Under the pieces are notes generated by a model that was given only the letters and a program-made list of their open reading frames with translations, was not told the DNA's origin and did no database searches. A stretch of 64,000 nt of DNA from Cyclobacteriaceae bacterium. GTDB taxonomy: Bacteria; Bacteroidota; Bacteroidia; Cytophagales; Cyclobacteriaceae. Each line of letters starts with the position of its first letter. Within the stretch, counting starts at the first letter, position 1. The translations under genes were made by a program, and so were the position numbers. Of the stretch, positions 7,464-15,139 are shown one piece after another. The stretch spans positions 788,372 through 852,371 of the forward strand of contig JAEUUF010000013.1 in NCBI GenBank assembly GCA_016787645.1, written 5' to 3'.

Positions 7464-9422
7464 CTAGTAATTGATCTTGATGTCCTTGATTTTTCGCGGC
7501 AACCACACCTGCATGGAATTTTGCCCGCGGTTGCACCAGCTGTAATAGGGAATGGCGGTGACCGTTTTCATCTCGGTGGTTACCGAAGTTCCATCTGTCG
7601 TCACCTGCAGCACCGGTGACTGAAAATGGATCGTCGTGATTCCCTCGAGCAGATCGGGGTTGTAGGTCGTTGTGAACGATGTCTTCTCCGGCACGATGAT
7701 ATTCCATGCCTGGTTGTTATTGTCCGCACCTTCCACACAGTACACCAGCGGTCCTCGCTGGAGGGCCACGCGATCCTGGTCTTGCGATACTTCCCCTCGC
7801 GCGACAACCTGTTTCACATCCATCGGCAGGTGGAGGTGCAACACGTCATCCTTCTTCCATTCGCGGTTCACCATGGCATACCCTTTTTCCATTTTATACT
7901 CGACGGGCTTTCCATTCAGTGTTAGCAAGAACGGCTTAGCGGATTTATCGACAAACTGGTACAGCCCGCCGGGGACGGCCTCGCCTGTTGCCCAACCTGG
8001 AATGCGGACGTACATGATGAACCTGGTCTTTGCCTTAGGCTGAACTGTAATTCGAACCGACCCTTCCCAGGGGTAGTTTGTCTCCATTTGAAGGGGCACT
8101 TCATTCTTACCGAATTTCAAATTGGTTTGACTTCCGATGAACAAGTTGACCCACACTCCGTCGGGTGATACACTGTATATATAGTCACCCACGGAGGCCA
8201 CCAGCCGGGCAATGTTTGCGGGACAGCACGCGGTGCCAAACCACTCACGGCGAAAGTGCTGTCCACGCGAGGCCAGCGGGTTTCCATAGAAGAAGCGATC
8301 GCCGGTGAGCGAAAGTCCATCGCGGGCACCGTTGTAAAGACTTCGCTCCAGTACATCCACAAATTTGCTATCGCCGGTCATCAGGTTCATGCGCTGGTTC
8401 CAGAAGACCATACCGACTGATGCGCAGGTCTCGCAGTAGGCCTGTTCATTCGGCAAGTCATAGTCGACGCTGAATCCTTCGTTGCTGCCGGAGGACCCGA
8501 TGCCGCCTGTGAGAAACATGTTGCGATAGACCACATCTTCCCACACGGTATTCATCGCTTTCATGTAGCCCTCGTCGCCCGTCAGCGCGGCCACATCAGC
8601 GGCACCAGTATAGAGATACATGGCACGGACGGCATGGCCTGTTATTTCCTTTTGGTCACGCACCGGAACCACATCCTGCGCATAGGCGGTGTCTTTCCAA
8701 TCCGTCCAGGTGTATCCTTTTGCGTACTTGTGTCCACGTTCCTCGAGTAGCCAGTGCGAGAGGGCGAGATATTTCTTGTCCTGGGTAACCGTGTACAATT
8801 TTACGAGTGCAAGCTCCAGCTCCTGGTGCCCGGTGACCCAATGGCGTTTGCCCGGCCCAAAGAGGTCGTTGAAATGATTCGCAAAGCGGATGGCCACATC
8901 GAGGAGTTTTCGTTTGCCCGTGGCGTTGTAGTAAGCGACAGCCGCCTCGATCAAATGGCCGCCATTGTAATCCTCGTGCATGCTCATGTCGGTCCATCGT
9001 TGGTCAAAATCACCGAGGGTGTAATAAGTGCCAATATATCCGTCAGGCAGTTGGGCCGCGGCGATTTTGTCGATCCATTCGTCGGCTGTCTTTTCAATGG
9101 CTGCATCGGGATGGTTCTTCAGTGAATAGGCGATTGCTTCCAGGGCTTTGTAGACATCCGAGTCATCGTAAAAGATTCCTTCATGCTTCTCTCCTTTTTT
9201 GCGGGCCACCTTCTCAAAATTCCGGATGCGGGGTGTTTTCACTTCCGTCTGGAGAATACAGGCCTGGAGGGTAGCAGTAGCCACCTTGTCCATCGTCGGT
9301 TTCCAGAATTTGTCGTTGATGGTTACCTGCGAGAAGTTCACCGGCTGCATTTTGCGGACCGGAGCCTGGGCGAAAAGTTGCCCGGAGGACAAAAGAATCA
9401 GGAACAGGAATGGTTTCTTCAT
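7464..9422 (-). CDS. Exported beta-L-arabinofuranosidase, GH127 (DUF1680)
   Basis: This 652-residue exported glycosidase belongs to family GH127. The ATG at 9422 gives a good signal peptide (MKKPFLFLILLSSGQLFAQ); a longer reading frame up to 9554 would lack one and overlap the GH51 gene. The zinc/nucleophile set of the family is visible: E-T-C in QAYCETCASVGMVFWNQRMN and the CC pair in GTACCPANIARLVASV. WKPTMDKVATATL near the N-terminus and YNGGHLIEAAVAYYNATGK in the barrel are also typical. It is only distantly similar to the DUF1680 protein encoded next, so the two probably cleave different linkages. It sits 7 bp after GH51. Confidence 0.9.
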   Translation of the reverse strand: MKKPFLFLILLSSGQLFAQAPVRKMQPVNFSQVTINDKFWKPTMDKVATATLQACILQTEVKTPRIRNFEKVARKKGEKHEGIFYDDSDVYKALEAIAYSLKNHPDAAIEKTADEWIDKIAAAQLPDGYIGTYYTLGDFDQRWTDMSMHEDYNGGHLIEAAVAYYNATGKRKLLDVAIRFANHFNDLFGPGKRHWVTGHQELELALVKLYTVTQDKKYLALSHWLLEERGHKYAKGYTWTDWKDTAYAQDVVPVRDQKEITGHAVRAMYLYTGAADVAALTGDEGYMKAMNTVWEDVVYRNMFLTGGIGSSGSNEGFSVDYDLPNEQAYCETCASVGMVFWNQRMNLMTGDSKFVDVLERSLYNGARDGLSLTGDRFFYGNPLASRGQHFRREWFGTACCPANIARLVASVGDYIYSVSPDGVWVNLFIGSQTNLKFGKNEVPLQMETNYPWEGSVRITVQPKAKTRFIMYVRIPGWATGEAVPGGLYQFVDKSAKPFLLTLNGKPVEYKMEKGYAMVNREWKKDDVLHLHLPMDVKQVVARGEVSQDQDRVALQRGPLVYCVEGADNNNQAWNIIVPEKTSFTTTYNPDLLEGITTIHFQSPVLQVTTDGTSVTTEMKTVTAIPYYSWCNRGQNSMQVWLPRKIKDIKINY

Positions 9423-9429
9423 GGATCGT

Positions 9430-10953
9430 TCAGTTAATCTTAATTCGAAGTTGAGTAAAAGAGTGGGCGGGAAACGTATAGTTAAACCCATCCCCGGCCA
9501 CAGTGATCTCCCGGCTAACGCCTTTGACTTTCTGTTCGCGCTCGTTGTTCTCATCCGTAAGCGAGCCCGAATTGACCTCGGTCACCACGGCTTTGCCCGT
9601 CAGCTTGCGCGCCTGGTTGACAATGGACGTCTCAATGGCCTTGTCCTTGTGCCGGTTTACGACGTTCAGGATCAGTTCGCCGGTTTTTTCGTTATGAACC
9701 GCGGTGACATCGAGGTAAGGCACTGATTTGAAATCACCTGCATCATATCGGTCGCATTCTACCCATGCCGCGAGGTTTTGGCCATGACAGTTCTGGGCAA
9801 ACAATTGCAGCGGGTAATAGATCGGCTGTTTCCAGAGTTTGCCGTTGGTGATCATCATCGGCGCAATCACGTTCACCAGCTGAGCCATGTTCGCCATCTT
9901 CACAATATGGGCATTGCGCACAAACACATTCATATATAAAGCCACCACCAGCGCATCTTGCATATTGTAATGCTCTTCCAACTTTCCTTCGTTGAAAGTT
10001 CGATACCAGACATTGTACTCATCGAAGGCGATGTAGATCGGTTTTTTCATCTTGTACTTGCTGCGCACTTCGTTGATAATTCCTTCTGTGATACGAATGG
10101 AATTTTCCACCTGCGTTGTCCGTGCCATGAACGTGTTGTGATCCTTGTCATAGTTGCCCGCATAGTGATGGAGCGAAATGTAGTCGATGTAATCATGGAG
10201 TTTGTTCAGCACGGTCCGGTTCCATTCGGCCCAGTCACGCACATAATTGCTGGATCCTGATGCGATCAGTTTGATGGAGTCATCCGACCACTTCATCAGT
10301 TTGGCCGCCTCGAGCGCATACTTGCTATAGTCTTCGGCATTCTTGTGGCCCATCTGCCACTCGCCGTCCATTTCATTGCCGAGGCCCCAGTACTTTACCA
10401 TGTAGGGTTCGGGATGTCCATTCTTCGCTCTGAGGTCAGAATAATAAAGACCCGTCTTTGCATTACAGTACTCCACCCAGTTGCGTGCTTCATCCAGCGA
10501 GCCCGTACCCATGTTGACGCAGATGTAGGGTTCGGCCCCTGCAGCCTTCGTGAATCGCAGCCATTCATCCGTGCCGACGATATTGGGCTCCACGTCACCC
10601 CATGCAAGATCCTTTCGCCGTGGACGTTTGTCGACCGGCCCGATGCCGTCTTCCCAATGGTAGCCTGAAACAAAATTTCCACCCGGCCACCGGATCACAC
10701 TGACCCCAAGGTCACGGGTAGCCTGGATGACGTCCTTGCGAAAACCGTCGCTGTTGGCTTCTGGTGACTGCGGATCATAAATACCGCCGTAGATGCACCG
10801 GCCGAGGTGTTCGGTAAAATTACCGTACAGCATGCGGTCTAACTCGCCGGTCTTGCGGTCTAGATCAACCTTGATCTTCGCTTTGAGGTTCTGGGGCCAG
10901 GCATTGACCGATAACAGGAGGAGCAGGAACCACAGCAGCAGGTGTTTCTTCAT
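9430..10953 (-). CDS. Exported alpha-L-arabinofuranosidase, GH51
   Basis: GH51 enzymes release terminal alpha-L-arabinofuranosyl residues from arabinan and arabinoxylan. The 507-residue product starts at the ATG at 10953, which yields a hydrophobic signal peptide (MKKHLLLWFLLLLLSVNA). Family residues are visible: YGNFTEHLGRCIYGGIYD near the N-terminus, the acid/base Glu in YWGLGNEMDGEW (near residue 194), and the nucleophile Glu in IAFDEYNVWY (near residue 312). It is the first gene of the minus-strand arabinan operon, so the operon promoter should lie in the 89-bp gap shared with the divergent mobA gene. I did not find an exact TANNTTTG box there on the minus strand. Confidence 0.95.
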   Translation of the reverse strand: MKKHLLLWFLLLLLSVNAWPQNLKAKIKVDLDRKTGELDRMLYGNFTEHLGRCIYGGIYDPQSPEANSDGFRKDVIQATRDLGVSVIRWPGGNFVSGYHWEDGIGPVDKRPRRKDLAWGDVEPNIVGTDEWLRFTKAAGAEPYICVNMGTGSLDEARNWVEYCNAKTGLYYSDLRAKNGHPEPYMVKYWGLGNEMDGEWQMGHKNAEDYSKYALEAAKLMKWSDDSIKLIASGSSNYVRDWAEWNRTVLNKLHDYIDYISLHHYAGNYDKDHNTFMARTTQVENSIRITEGIINEVRSKYKMKKPIYIAFDEYNVWYRTFNEGKLEEHYNMQDALVVALYMNVFVRNAHIVKMANMAQLVNVIAPMMITNGKLWKQPIYYPLQLFAQNCHGQNLAAWVECDRYDAGDFKSVPYLDVTAVHNEKTGELILNVVNRHKDKAIETSIVNQARKLTGKAVVTEVNSGSLTDENNEREQKVKGVSREITVAGDGFNYTFPAHSFTQLRIKIN

Positions 10954-11042
10954 GATCGGCCAGGTTAGGGGAAACAATATAGGAAGCAAATGAGGCAAAA
11001 GACATCAAAAAATACATCACCGGCCTGGACTACCTTTACCTG

Positions 11043-11660
11043 ATGGAACAGCCGGTTGGATTAGTGCTTTGTGGTGGGAAAAGTTCCCGCCTCCGGCAAG
11101 ACAAGAGTCAGATAAACTACCATGGCGCTCCGCAATGGCAGTTTCTCGCGGGGATGCTCAGCGAGCTTTGTCCAAAAGTCATTATCAGTTGCTCCTATTC
11201 CCAGGCTGCCCAGTACTCCAGGGAAGTTGAAGGCACCCATCTGGCTAACCTTTTCTTTTGTGTGGATCAACCTGCTTTGGCCGATAGTGGGCCTGTGAGC
11301 GGAGTGCTCAGCGCATTCGAGACAGTTCCGGCGACCGATCTGCTCAACATCGGGTGTGACTATCCATTGATAAAGAAGGAGGATCTTGAATTCTTGCTTT
11401 CATCCCGGAAACCCGGGACGGATGCAGTTTGCTACCACCTGGAAAAAGAAAACCTCGACCTGCCGTTCCCTGCCATTTACGAGCGAAGCATCCAGAAGAT
11501 ACTGCTGAACCTTTTCCATCAAGGCAAATACTCATTGCGGGAAGGTTTGCGAGAGGGAAATGTGCTACGACTTACTCCCCCACATCCCGAGCGCCTGATT
11601 TCCGCGAATACACCGGAAGAGGTGGAACGGATGAAGGCCAGGATAAGTCAGCAGGCGTAA
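11043..11660 (+). CDS. mobA: Molybdenum cofactor guanylyltransferase-like protein
   Basis: MobA joins GMP to Mo-molybdopterin to make the guanine dinucleotide cofactor used by DMSO-reductase-family enzymes. The 205-residue protein has the nucleotide-binding loop LVLCGGKSSRLRQDKS at its N-terminus, the DQPALADSGPVSGVLSAF segment, and the NIGCDYPLI metal/nucleotide motif near residue 103. This Rossmann-like NTP transferase fold is shared with other cofactor nucleotidyltransferases. The neighbours fdhD and an Mo-enzyme gene make MobA the best reading. It is divergent from the arabinan operon. Confidence 0.85.
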   Translation: MEQPVGLVLCGGKSSRLRQDKSQINYHGAPQWQFLAGMLSELCPKVIISCSYSQAAQYSREVEGTHLANLFFCVDQPALADSGPVSGVLSAFETVPATDLLNIGCDYPLIKKEDLEFLLSSRKPGTDAVCYHLEKENLDLPFPAIYERSIQKILLNLFHQGKYSLREGLREGNVLRLTPPHPERLISANTPEEVERMKARISQQA

Positions 11661-11686
11661 GCTCAAAACTTTGAATAAATTTGGCA

Positions 11687-12499
11687 ATGGCCACACCTTC
11701 TGCCGTTTCCTTTTCTGTCCGCAAGGTTACACCGACCAACACCTTGGAAGAGAAAAACTTCCTGGCTGTAGAAGAGCCGTTGGAAATACGCATCGCCACT
11801 GGTTCCGCTCAAGCTGATTCACCGGTTTCAATCTCGATGCGCACACCGGGGCATGACGAAGAACTGGCTATCGGTTTTCTGTTTACGGAAGGGCTGATCA
11901 GGGATCGTCGCGATGTGAACGCGGTTGAAACACAAGAAAACAGTACAAGGGTTGTGCTTCGCCCTGACTTAGTACCCGATATAAAAAAACTTGATCGCAA
12001 TTTCTACACCACTTCCAGTTGTGGTGTTTGCGGCAAGGCTTCGTTGGATGCCGTCAGCACAAAATCAGCATTCGGTCCTGCAGAAAATACTTTCACCGTT
12101 TCCTCCACGGTATTGAATTCCCTTCAAGAGAAACTCAGCGGCCACCAAAAGATATTCAACATGACCGGTGGTCTGCACGCATCGGCCCTATTTAACAAGG
12201 ATGGAAGCCTCCTGCTGGTTAGGGAGGATGTGGGTCGTCACAATGCGCTGGACAAAGTTATCGGTGCCTCGTTGATGAACCAGCAACTCCCGTTGAGTGA
12301 TTCTATCCTCCTGTTGAGCGGACGTATCAGTTTTGAGTTGGTGCAGAAAGCGTGCATGGCAGGAATCCCGTTCATTGCGGCCATTGGAGCACCTTCCTCC
12401 CTCGCCGTTACGCTGGCTGAAGAGAACAATGTAACGCTGGTCGGTTTTCTTCGCGATAACCGGTATACGATATATAGTGGAGTGCAGCGGATAGCCTGA
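11687..12499 (+). CDS. fdhD: Formate dehydrogenase accessory sulfurtransferase FdhD
   Basis: FdhD carries sulfur from a cysteine desulfurase to the molybdenum cofactor of formate-dehydrogenase-type enzymes. The 270-residue product shows the hallmark CxxC motif in TTSSCGVCGKASLD (near residue 110) and the cofactor-binding stretches HDEELAIGFLFTEGLI, GGLHASALF and VREDVGRHNALDKVIG. The ATG at 11687 is used rather than the TTG at 11681. It lies 26 bp after mobA and 4 bp before the Mo-enzyme gene, so the three are very probably one operon. Confidence 0.95.
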   Translation: MATPSAVSFSVRKVTPTNTLEEKNFLAVEEPLEIRIATGSAQADSPVSISMRTPGHDEELAIGFLFTEGLIRDRRDVNAVETQENSTRVVLRPDLVPDIKKLDRNFYTTSSCGVCGKASLDAVSTKSAFGPAENTFTVSSTVLNSLQEKLSGHQKIFNMTGGLHASALFNKDGSLLLVREDVGRHNALDKVIGASLMNQQLPLSDSILLLSGRISFELVQKACMAGIPFIAAIGAPSSLAVTLAEENNVTLVGFLRDNRYTIYSGVQRIA

Positions 12500-12503
12500 T
12501 GGT

Positions 12504-14807
12504 ATGAAAGAAAATACCCGACCCGATTCAAATCCGGAAAACCCGGAAGAGCTGCTGAACCTGCGGCAGTCAGCACCATCCGATGCGGCGGCAGGGATGA
12601 CGGCCATCTTCTCCGGCGCGAAGCACTTGCTGGAAGAAATGAACGTGGGCCGCGGCATCAAGGCCCTGCGGAAGCTCAATCAAAAGGACGGCTTTGATTG
12701 CCCGGGATGCGCCTGGCCAGACCCCGACGGCGATCGCTCCCAACTTGGGGAGTTCTGCGAAAACGGAGTCAAAGCCATCGCCGAGGAGGCCACGACGAAA
12801 AAACTCAACGCTGAATTTTTTCGCCAACATTCCGTCACCGAACTAGCAGAACTCAATGACTATGAGATCGGCAAGAAGGGACGCGTGGCCGAACCAGTTT
12901 ATTTGGCACCCGGTGCTACCCATTACACGCCCATTTCCTGGGACGATGCCTTCGCCAAGATTGCAGGTCATCTCAATGGATTGGCATCTCCTGACGAAGC
13001 GATCTTCTACACTTCAGGCCGCACCAGCAATGAGGCCGCTTTCCTGTACCAATTGTTCGTACGGGAATTTGGCACTAACAATCTTCCGGATTGTTCCAAC
13101 ATGTGCCACGAATCCAGTGGCGTTGCACTCCTGGAAACCCTGGGCACCGGGAAAGGAAGCGTCACGCTGGATGATTTCAACAAAGCCGAAGTCATCCTGA
13201 TCCTTGGTCAAAACCCTGGGACGAACCATCCGCGGATGCTGACAGCACTTCAGAAAGCGAAGAAAAACGGTGCCAAAATCATCTCCATCAACCCGCTTCC
13301 GGAAACCGGCTTGATCAGCTTTCGCAACCCACAGACCGTTGCGGGGGCATTGGGTATCAAAGCAGCGCTCACCGATCTTTTTCTCCCGGTGAAAATCAAC
13401 GGTGACATGGCACTCCTACGCGGCATTGAAAAAATCTTGCTGGAAGAAGAGCTGCAACAACCGGGCTCGGTGTTTGACCGGGAGTTCATCCAACAGCACA
13501 CGACCGGCTACGAGGACTTGGTTCGCGATCTTAAGGATCAGTCACTCGACCACCTGTCCAAAGTCAGCGGTATCACCCAGTCGCAAATAAGGGAGGCGGC
13601 AGACATGCTCAAGAACAAGTCGCGCATCATCGCCTGCTGGGCCATGGGACTTACCCAACACAAGAATGCTGTCGCCACCATCCAGGAAATTGTCAACCTC
13701 CTTTTGTTGAAGGGTAGCATCGGCAAAGAAGGTGCAGGCGTGTGCCCTGTGCGGGGTCACAGCAATGTGCAAGGCGATCGCACCATGGGCATCAACGAGC
13801 GCCCACCTGCCACGTTTCTCGACCGGCTCGACACGGCGATGGGCATCACTTCGCCGCGCAAAGATGGGCTGGATGTGGTGGATAGCATCAAGGCGATGCA
13901 TGATGGCAGGGCCAAATTATTCATCGCGCTGGGCGGAAATTTTCTTTCCGCGACCCCTGACACGCTTTTTACAGCTGAAGCGCTCCGCAACTGCTCGCTG
14001 ACGGTTCAAGTTTCCACCAAGTTGAATCGCAGTCACCTGGTGCATGGCCGTGAAGCACTGATCCTCCCCTGCCTGGGTCGCAGCGACAAGGATATTCAAA
14101 ACGGCACGGAGCAATTTGTTTCCTGCGAAAATTCCATGAGTGTGGTCCAGTTGTCGAAAGGAAATCTTCATCCGATTTCCGGCTCATTACTGTCTGAACC
14201 TGTGATTGTTTGCCGCCTGGCCAAGGCCACGTTGGGCGGCCGGTCGAAGATTCATTGGGACAAATACTTGAATCATTATGATCATATCCGGGAAGACATT
14301 GAGAAGGCAATTCCAGGATTTGAACAGTACAACAAGCGTGTTCGGGAGCCTGGCGGGTTCTACTTACGCAATGCGGCCCGGGAACGTGAGTTCAGGACCC
14401 TGAGCCAGAAAGCCCACTTCACGGTATCGCCCATCACCGAGCATGTATTAAAGGAGAACGAGTACCTGATGATGACCATCCGGAGTCACGATCAGTTCAA
14501 TACAACCATTTACGGGTTAAACGACCGTTACCGCGGCATCCACCAGGAGCGTCGGGTCATTTTCATGAATGAAAAAGACATGGCCCGTGAGGGATTGGAA
14601 TCGGGCACGATCGTGGATCTGCACAATCATTTTGGGGGTAACCACCGGCAAGCCCGGAAGTTCATCGTGGTACCTTACGCGATCCCTGAAAAGTGTACCG
14701 CCACCTACTTCCCCGAGGCCAATGTGCTGGTGCCCATTGACAGCACGGCCGACAAGAGCAATACGCCTACGTCGAAGACGGTGGTGATTACGCTCAGCCG
14801 TCATTGA
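12504..14807 (+). CDS. FdhF/YdeP-family molybdopterin oxidoreductase
   Basis: This 767-residue catalytic subunit belongs to the DMSO-reductase superfamily, in the branch related to E. coli YdeP and FdhF. The N-terminus carries three cysteines (CPGCAWPDP, then FCENG) rather than the complete CxxCxxxC-Cx(n)C ferredoxin-like set. The Mo ligand position is in LPDCSNMCHESSGVALLE and is Cys, not selenocysteine. Cofactor stretches include ILGQNPGTNHPRML, GHSNVQGDRTMGI and a C-terminal MDNRYRGI-like NDRYRGIHQERRVIFMN domain. No iron-sulfur electron-transfer or membrane subunit is adjacent, so the electron acceptor is unknown. Formate as substrate is only suggested by fdhD; YdeP-type proteins have also been linked to acid resistance. 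Confidence 0.88.
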   Translation: MKENTRPDSNPENPEELLNLRQSAPSDAAAGMTAIFSGAKHLLEEMNVGRGIKALRKLNQKDGFDCPGCAWPDPDGDRSQLGEFCENGVKAIAEEATTKKLNAEFFRQHSVTELAELNDYEIGKKGRVAEPVYLAPGATHYTPISWDDAFAKIAGHLNGLASPDEAIFYTSGRTSNEAAFLYQLFVREFGTNNLPDCSNMCHESSGVALLETLGTGKGSVTLDDFNKAEVILILGQNPGTNHPRMLTALQKAKKNGAKIISINPLPETGLISFRNPQTVAGALGIKAALTDLFLPVKINGDMALLRGIEKILLEEELQQPGSVFDREFIQQHTTGYEDLVRDLKDQSLDHLSKVSGITQSQIREAADMLKNKSRIIACWAMGLTQHKNAVATIQEIVNLLLLKGSIGKEGAGVCPVRGHSNVQGDRTMGINERPPATFLDRLDTAMGITSPRKDGLDVVDSIKAMHDGRAKLFIALGGNFLSATPDTLFTAEALRNCSLTVQVSTKLNRSHLVHGREALILPCLGRSDKDIQNGTEQFVSCENSMSVVQLSKGNLHPISGSLLSEPVIVCRLAKATLGGRSKIHWDKYLNHYDHIREDIEKAIPGFEQYNKRVREPGGFYLRNAAREREFRTLSQKAHFTVSPITEHVLKENEYLMMTIRSHDQFNTTIYGLNDRYRGIHQERRVIFMNEKDMAREGLESGTIVDLHNHFGGNHRQARKFIVVPYAIPEKCTATYFPEANVLVPIDSTADKSNTPTSKTVVITLSRH

Positions 14808-14871
14808 GCACTAAACTTTAACCCCGACAGACAAGAAAAAAAGGCTGGAAATCAGCAATGACAAGGTCTTC

Positions 14872-14902
14872 TTGTGGAGAAATCAAAGTTTATTCATCTT
14901 TG
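14872..14902 (+). promoter_or_regulatory. Promoter of the tRNA-Leu locus
   Basis: CATCTTTG at 14895-14902 matches the Bacteroidota -7 box TANNTTTG at 7 of 8 positions. A TTG at 14872-14874 lies 20 bases upstream as the -33 element. Only about 11 bases separate the -7 box from the truncated tRNA 5' half at 14913, so the promoter is placed for that copy and not for the intact tRNA 88 bp further on. Confidence 0.6.
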
Positions 14903-14912
14903 CGGTCCTTAA

Positions 14913-14936
14913 CCCAAAGTGGCGGAACTGGTAGAC
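14913..14936 (+). pseudogene. tRNA-Leu 5' half, truncated duplicate
   Basis: Bases 14914-14936 repeat exactly the first part of the intact tRNA-Leu (15002-15024): acceptor 5' strand, D-stem 5' strand and D-loop including the GG pair, ending at GGTAGAC. No matching anticodon, T-arm or 3' acceptor strand follows before the intact copy, so this is a fragment and not a tRNA. Confidence 0.85.
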
Positions 14937-15000
14937 CCTCCTCCGCTACGCTTCGGCGGGCAGGCGCGCAACACGCCTTCGAAAAATAAGTTGCCCACTA
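14937..15000. repeat. GC-rich insert between the tRNA-Leu fragment and the intact tRNA
   Basis: About 64 bp fill the space. The left part (cctcctccgctacgcttc, then ggcgggcagg) has CCGC...GCGG-type inverted symmetry and resembles dispersed palindromic repeats. The right part holds short stems GGCG/CGCC (14963-14977) and GCAAC/GTTGC (14968-14994). It contains no credible ORF. Confidence 0.6.
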
Positions 15001-15082
15001 GCCAAAGTGGCGGAACTGGTAGACGCGCACGACTCAAAATCGTGTACCTTCGGGTGTGCGGGTTCGATTCCCGCCTTTGGTA
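15001..15082 (+). tRNA. tRNA-Leu (anticodon CAA)
   Basis: A complete class II tRNA of 82 nt. The acceptor stem GCCAAAG pairs with CTTTGGT (one G-U). The anticodon stem CACGA/TCGTG encloses the loop CTCAAAA with CAA at 15035-15037. The long variable arm ACC-TTCG-GGT is typical of Leu, and the T-arm is GCGGG TTCGATT CCCGC. The discriminator is A and CCA is not encoded. It decodes UUG. A terminator follows 3 bases later. Confidence 0.95.
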
Positions 15083-15085
15083 CGA

Positions 15086-15117
15086 AAGCAGGCAAGAATG
15101 CCTGCTTTTTTGTTTTT
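15086..15117 (+). terminator. Rho-independent terminator after tRNA-Leu
   Basis: A perfect 9-bp stem, AAGCAGGCA / TGCCTGCTT, with the loop AGAA is followed by a T-rich run (tttttgttttt). It closes the tRNA transcript ahead of the convergent L,D-transpeptidase gene. Confidence 0.85.
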
Positions 15118-15139
15118 ATGGCAACAGTTACCCGCCCTC

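Noticed and set aside
13081-13140. Selenocysteine in the FdhF-type enzyme
   Set aside because: The Mo-ligand position is encoded by a Cys codon (TGC in the NMCHESSG segment), and no in-frame TGA or SECIS-like hairpin is needed.
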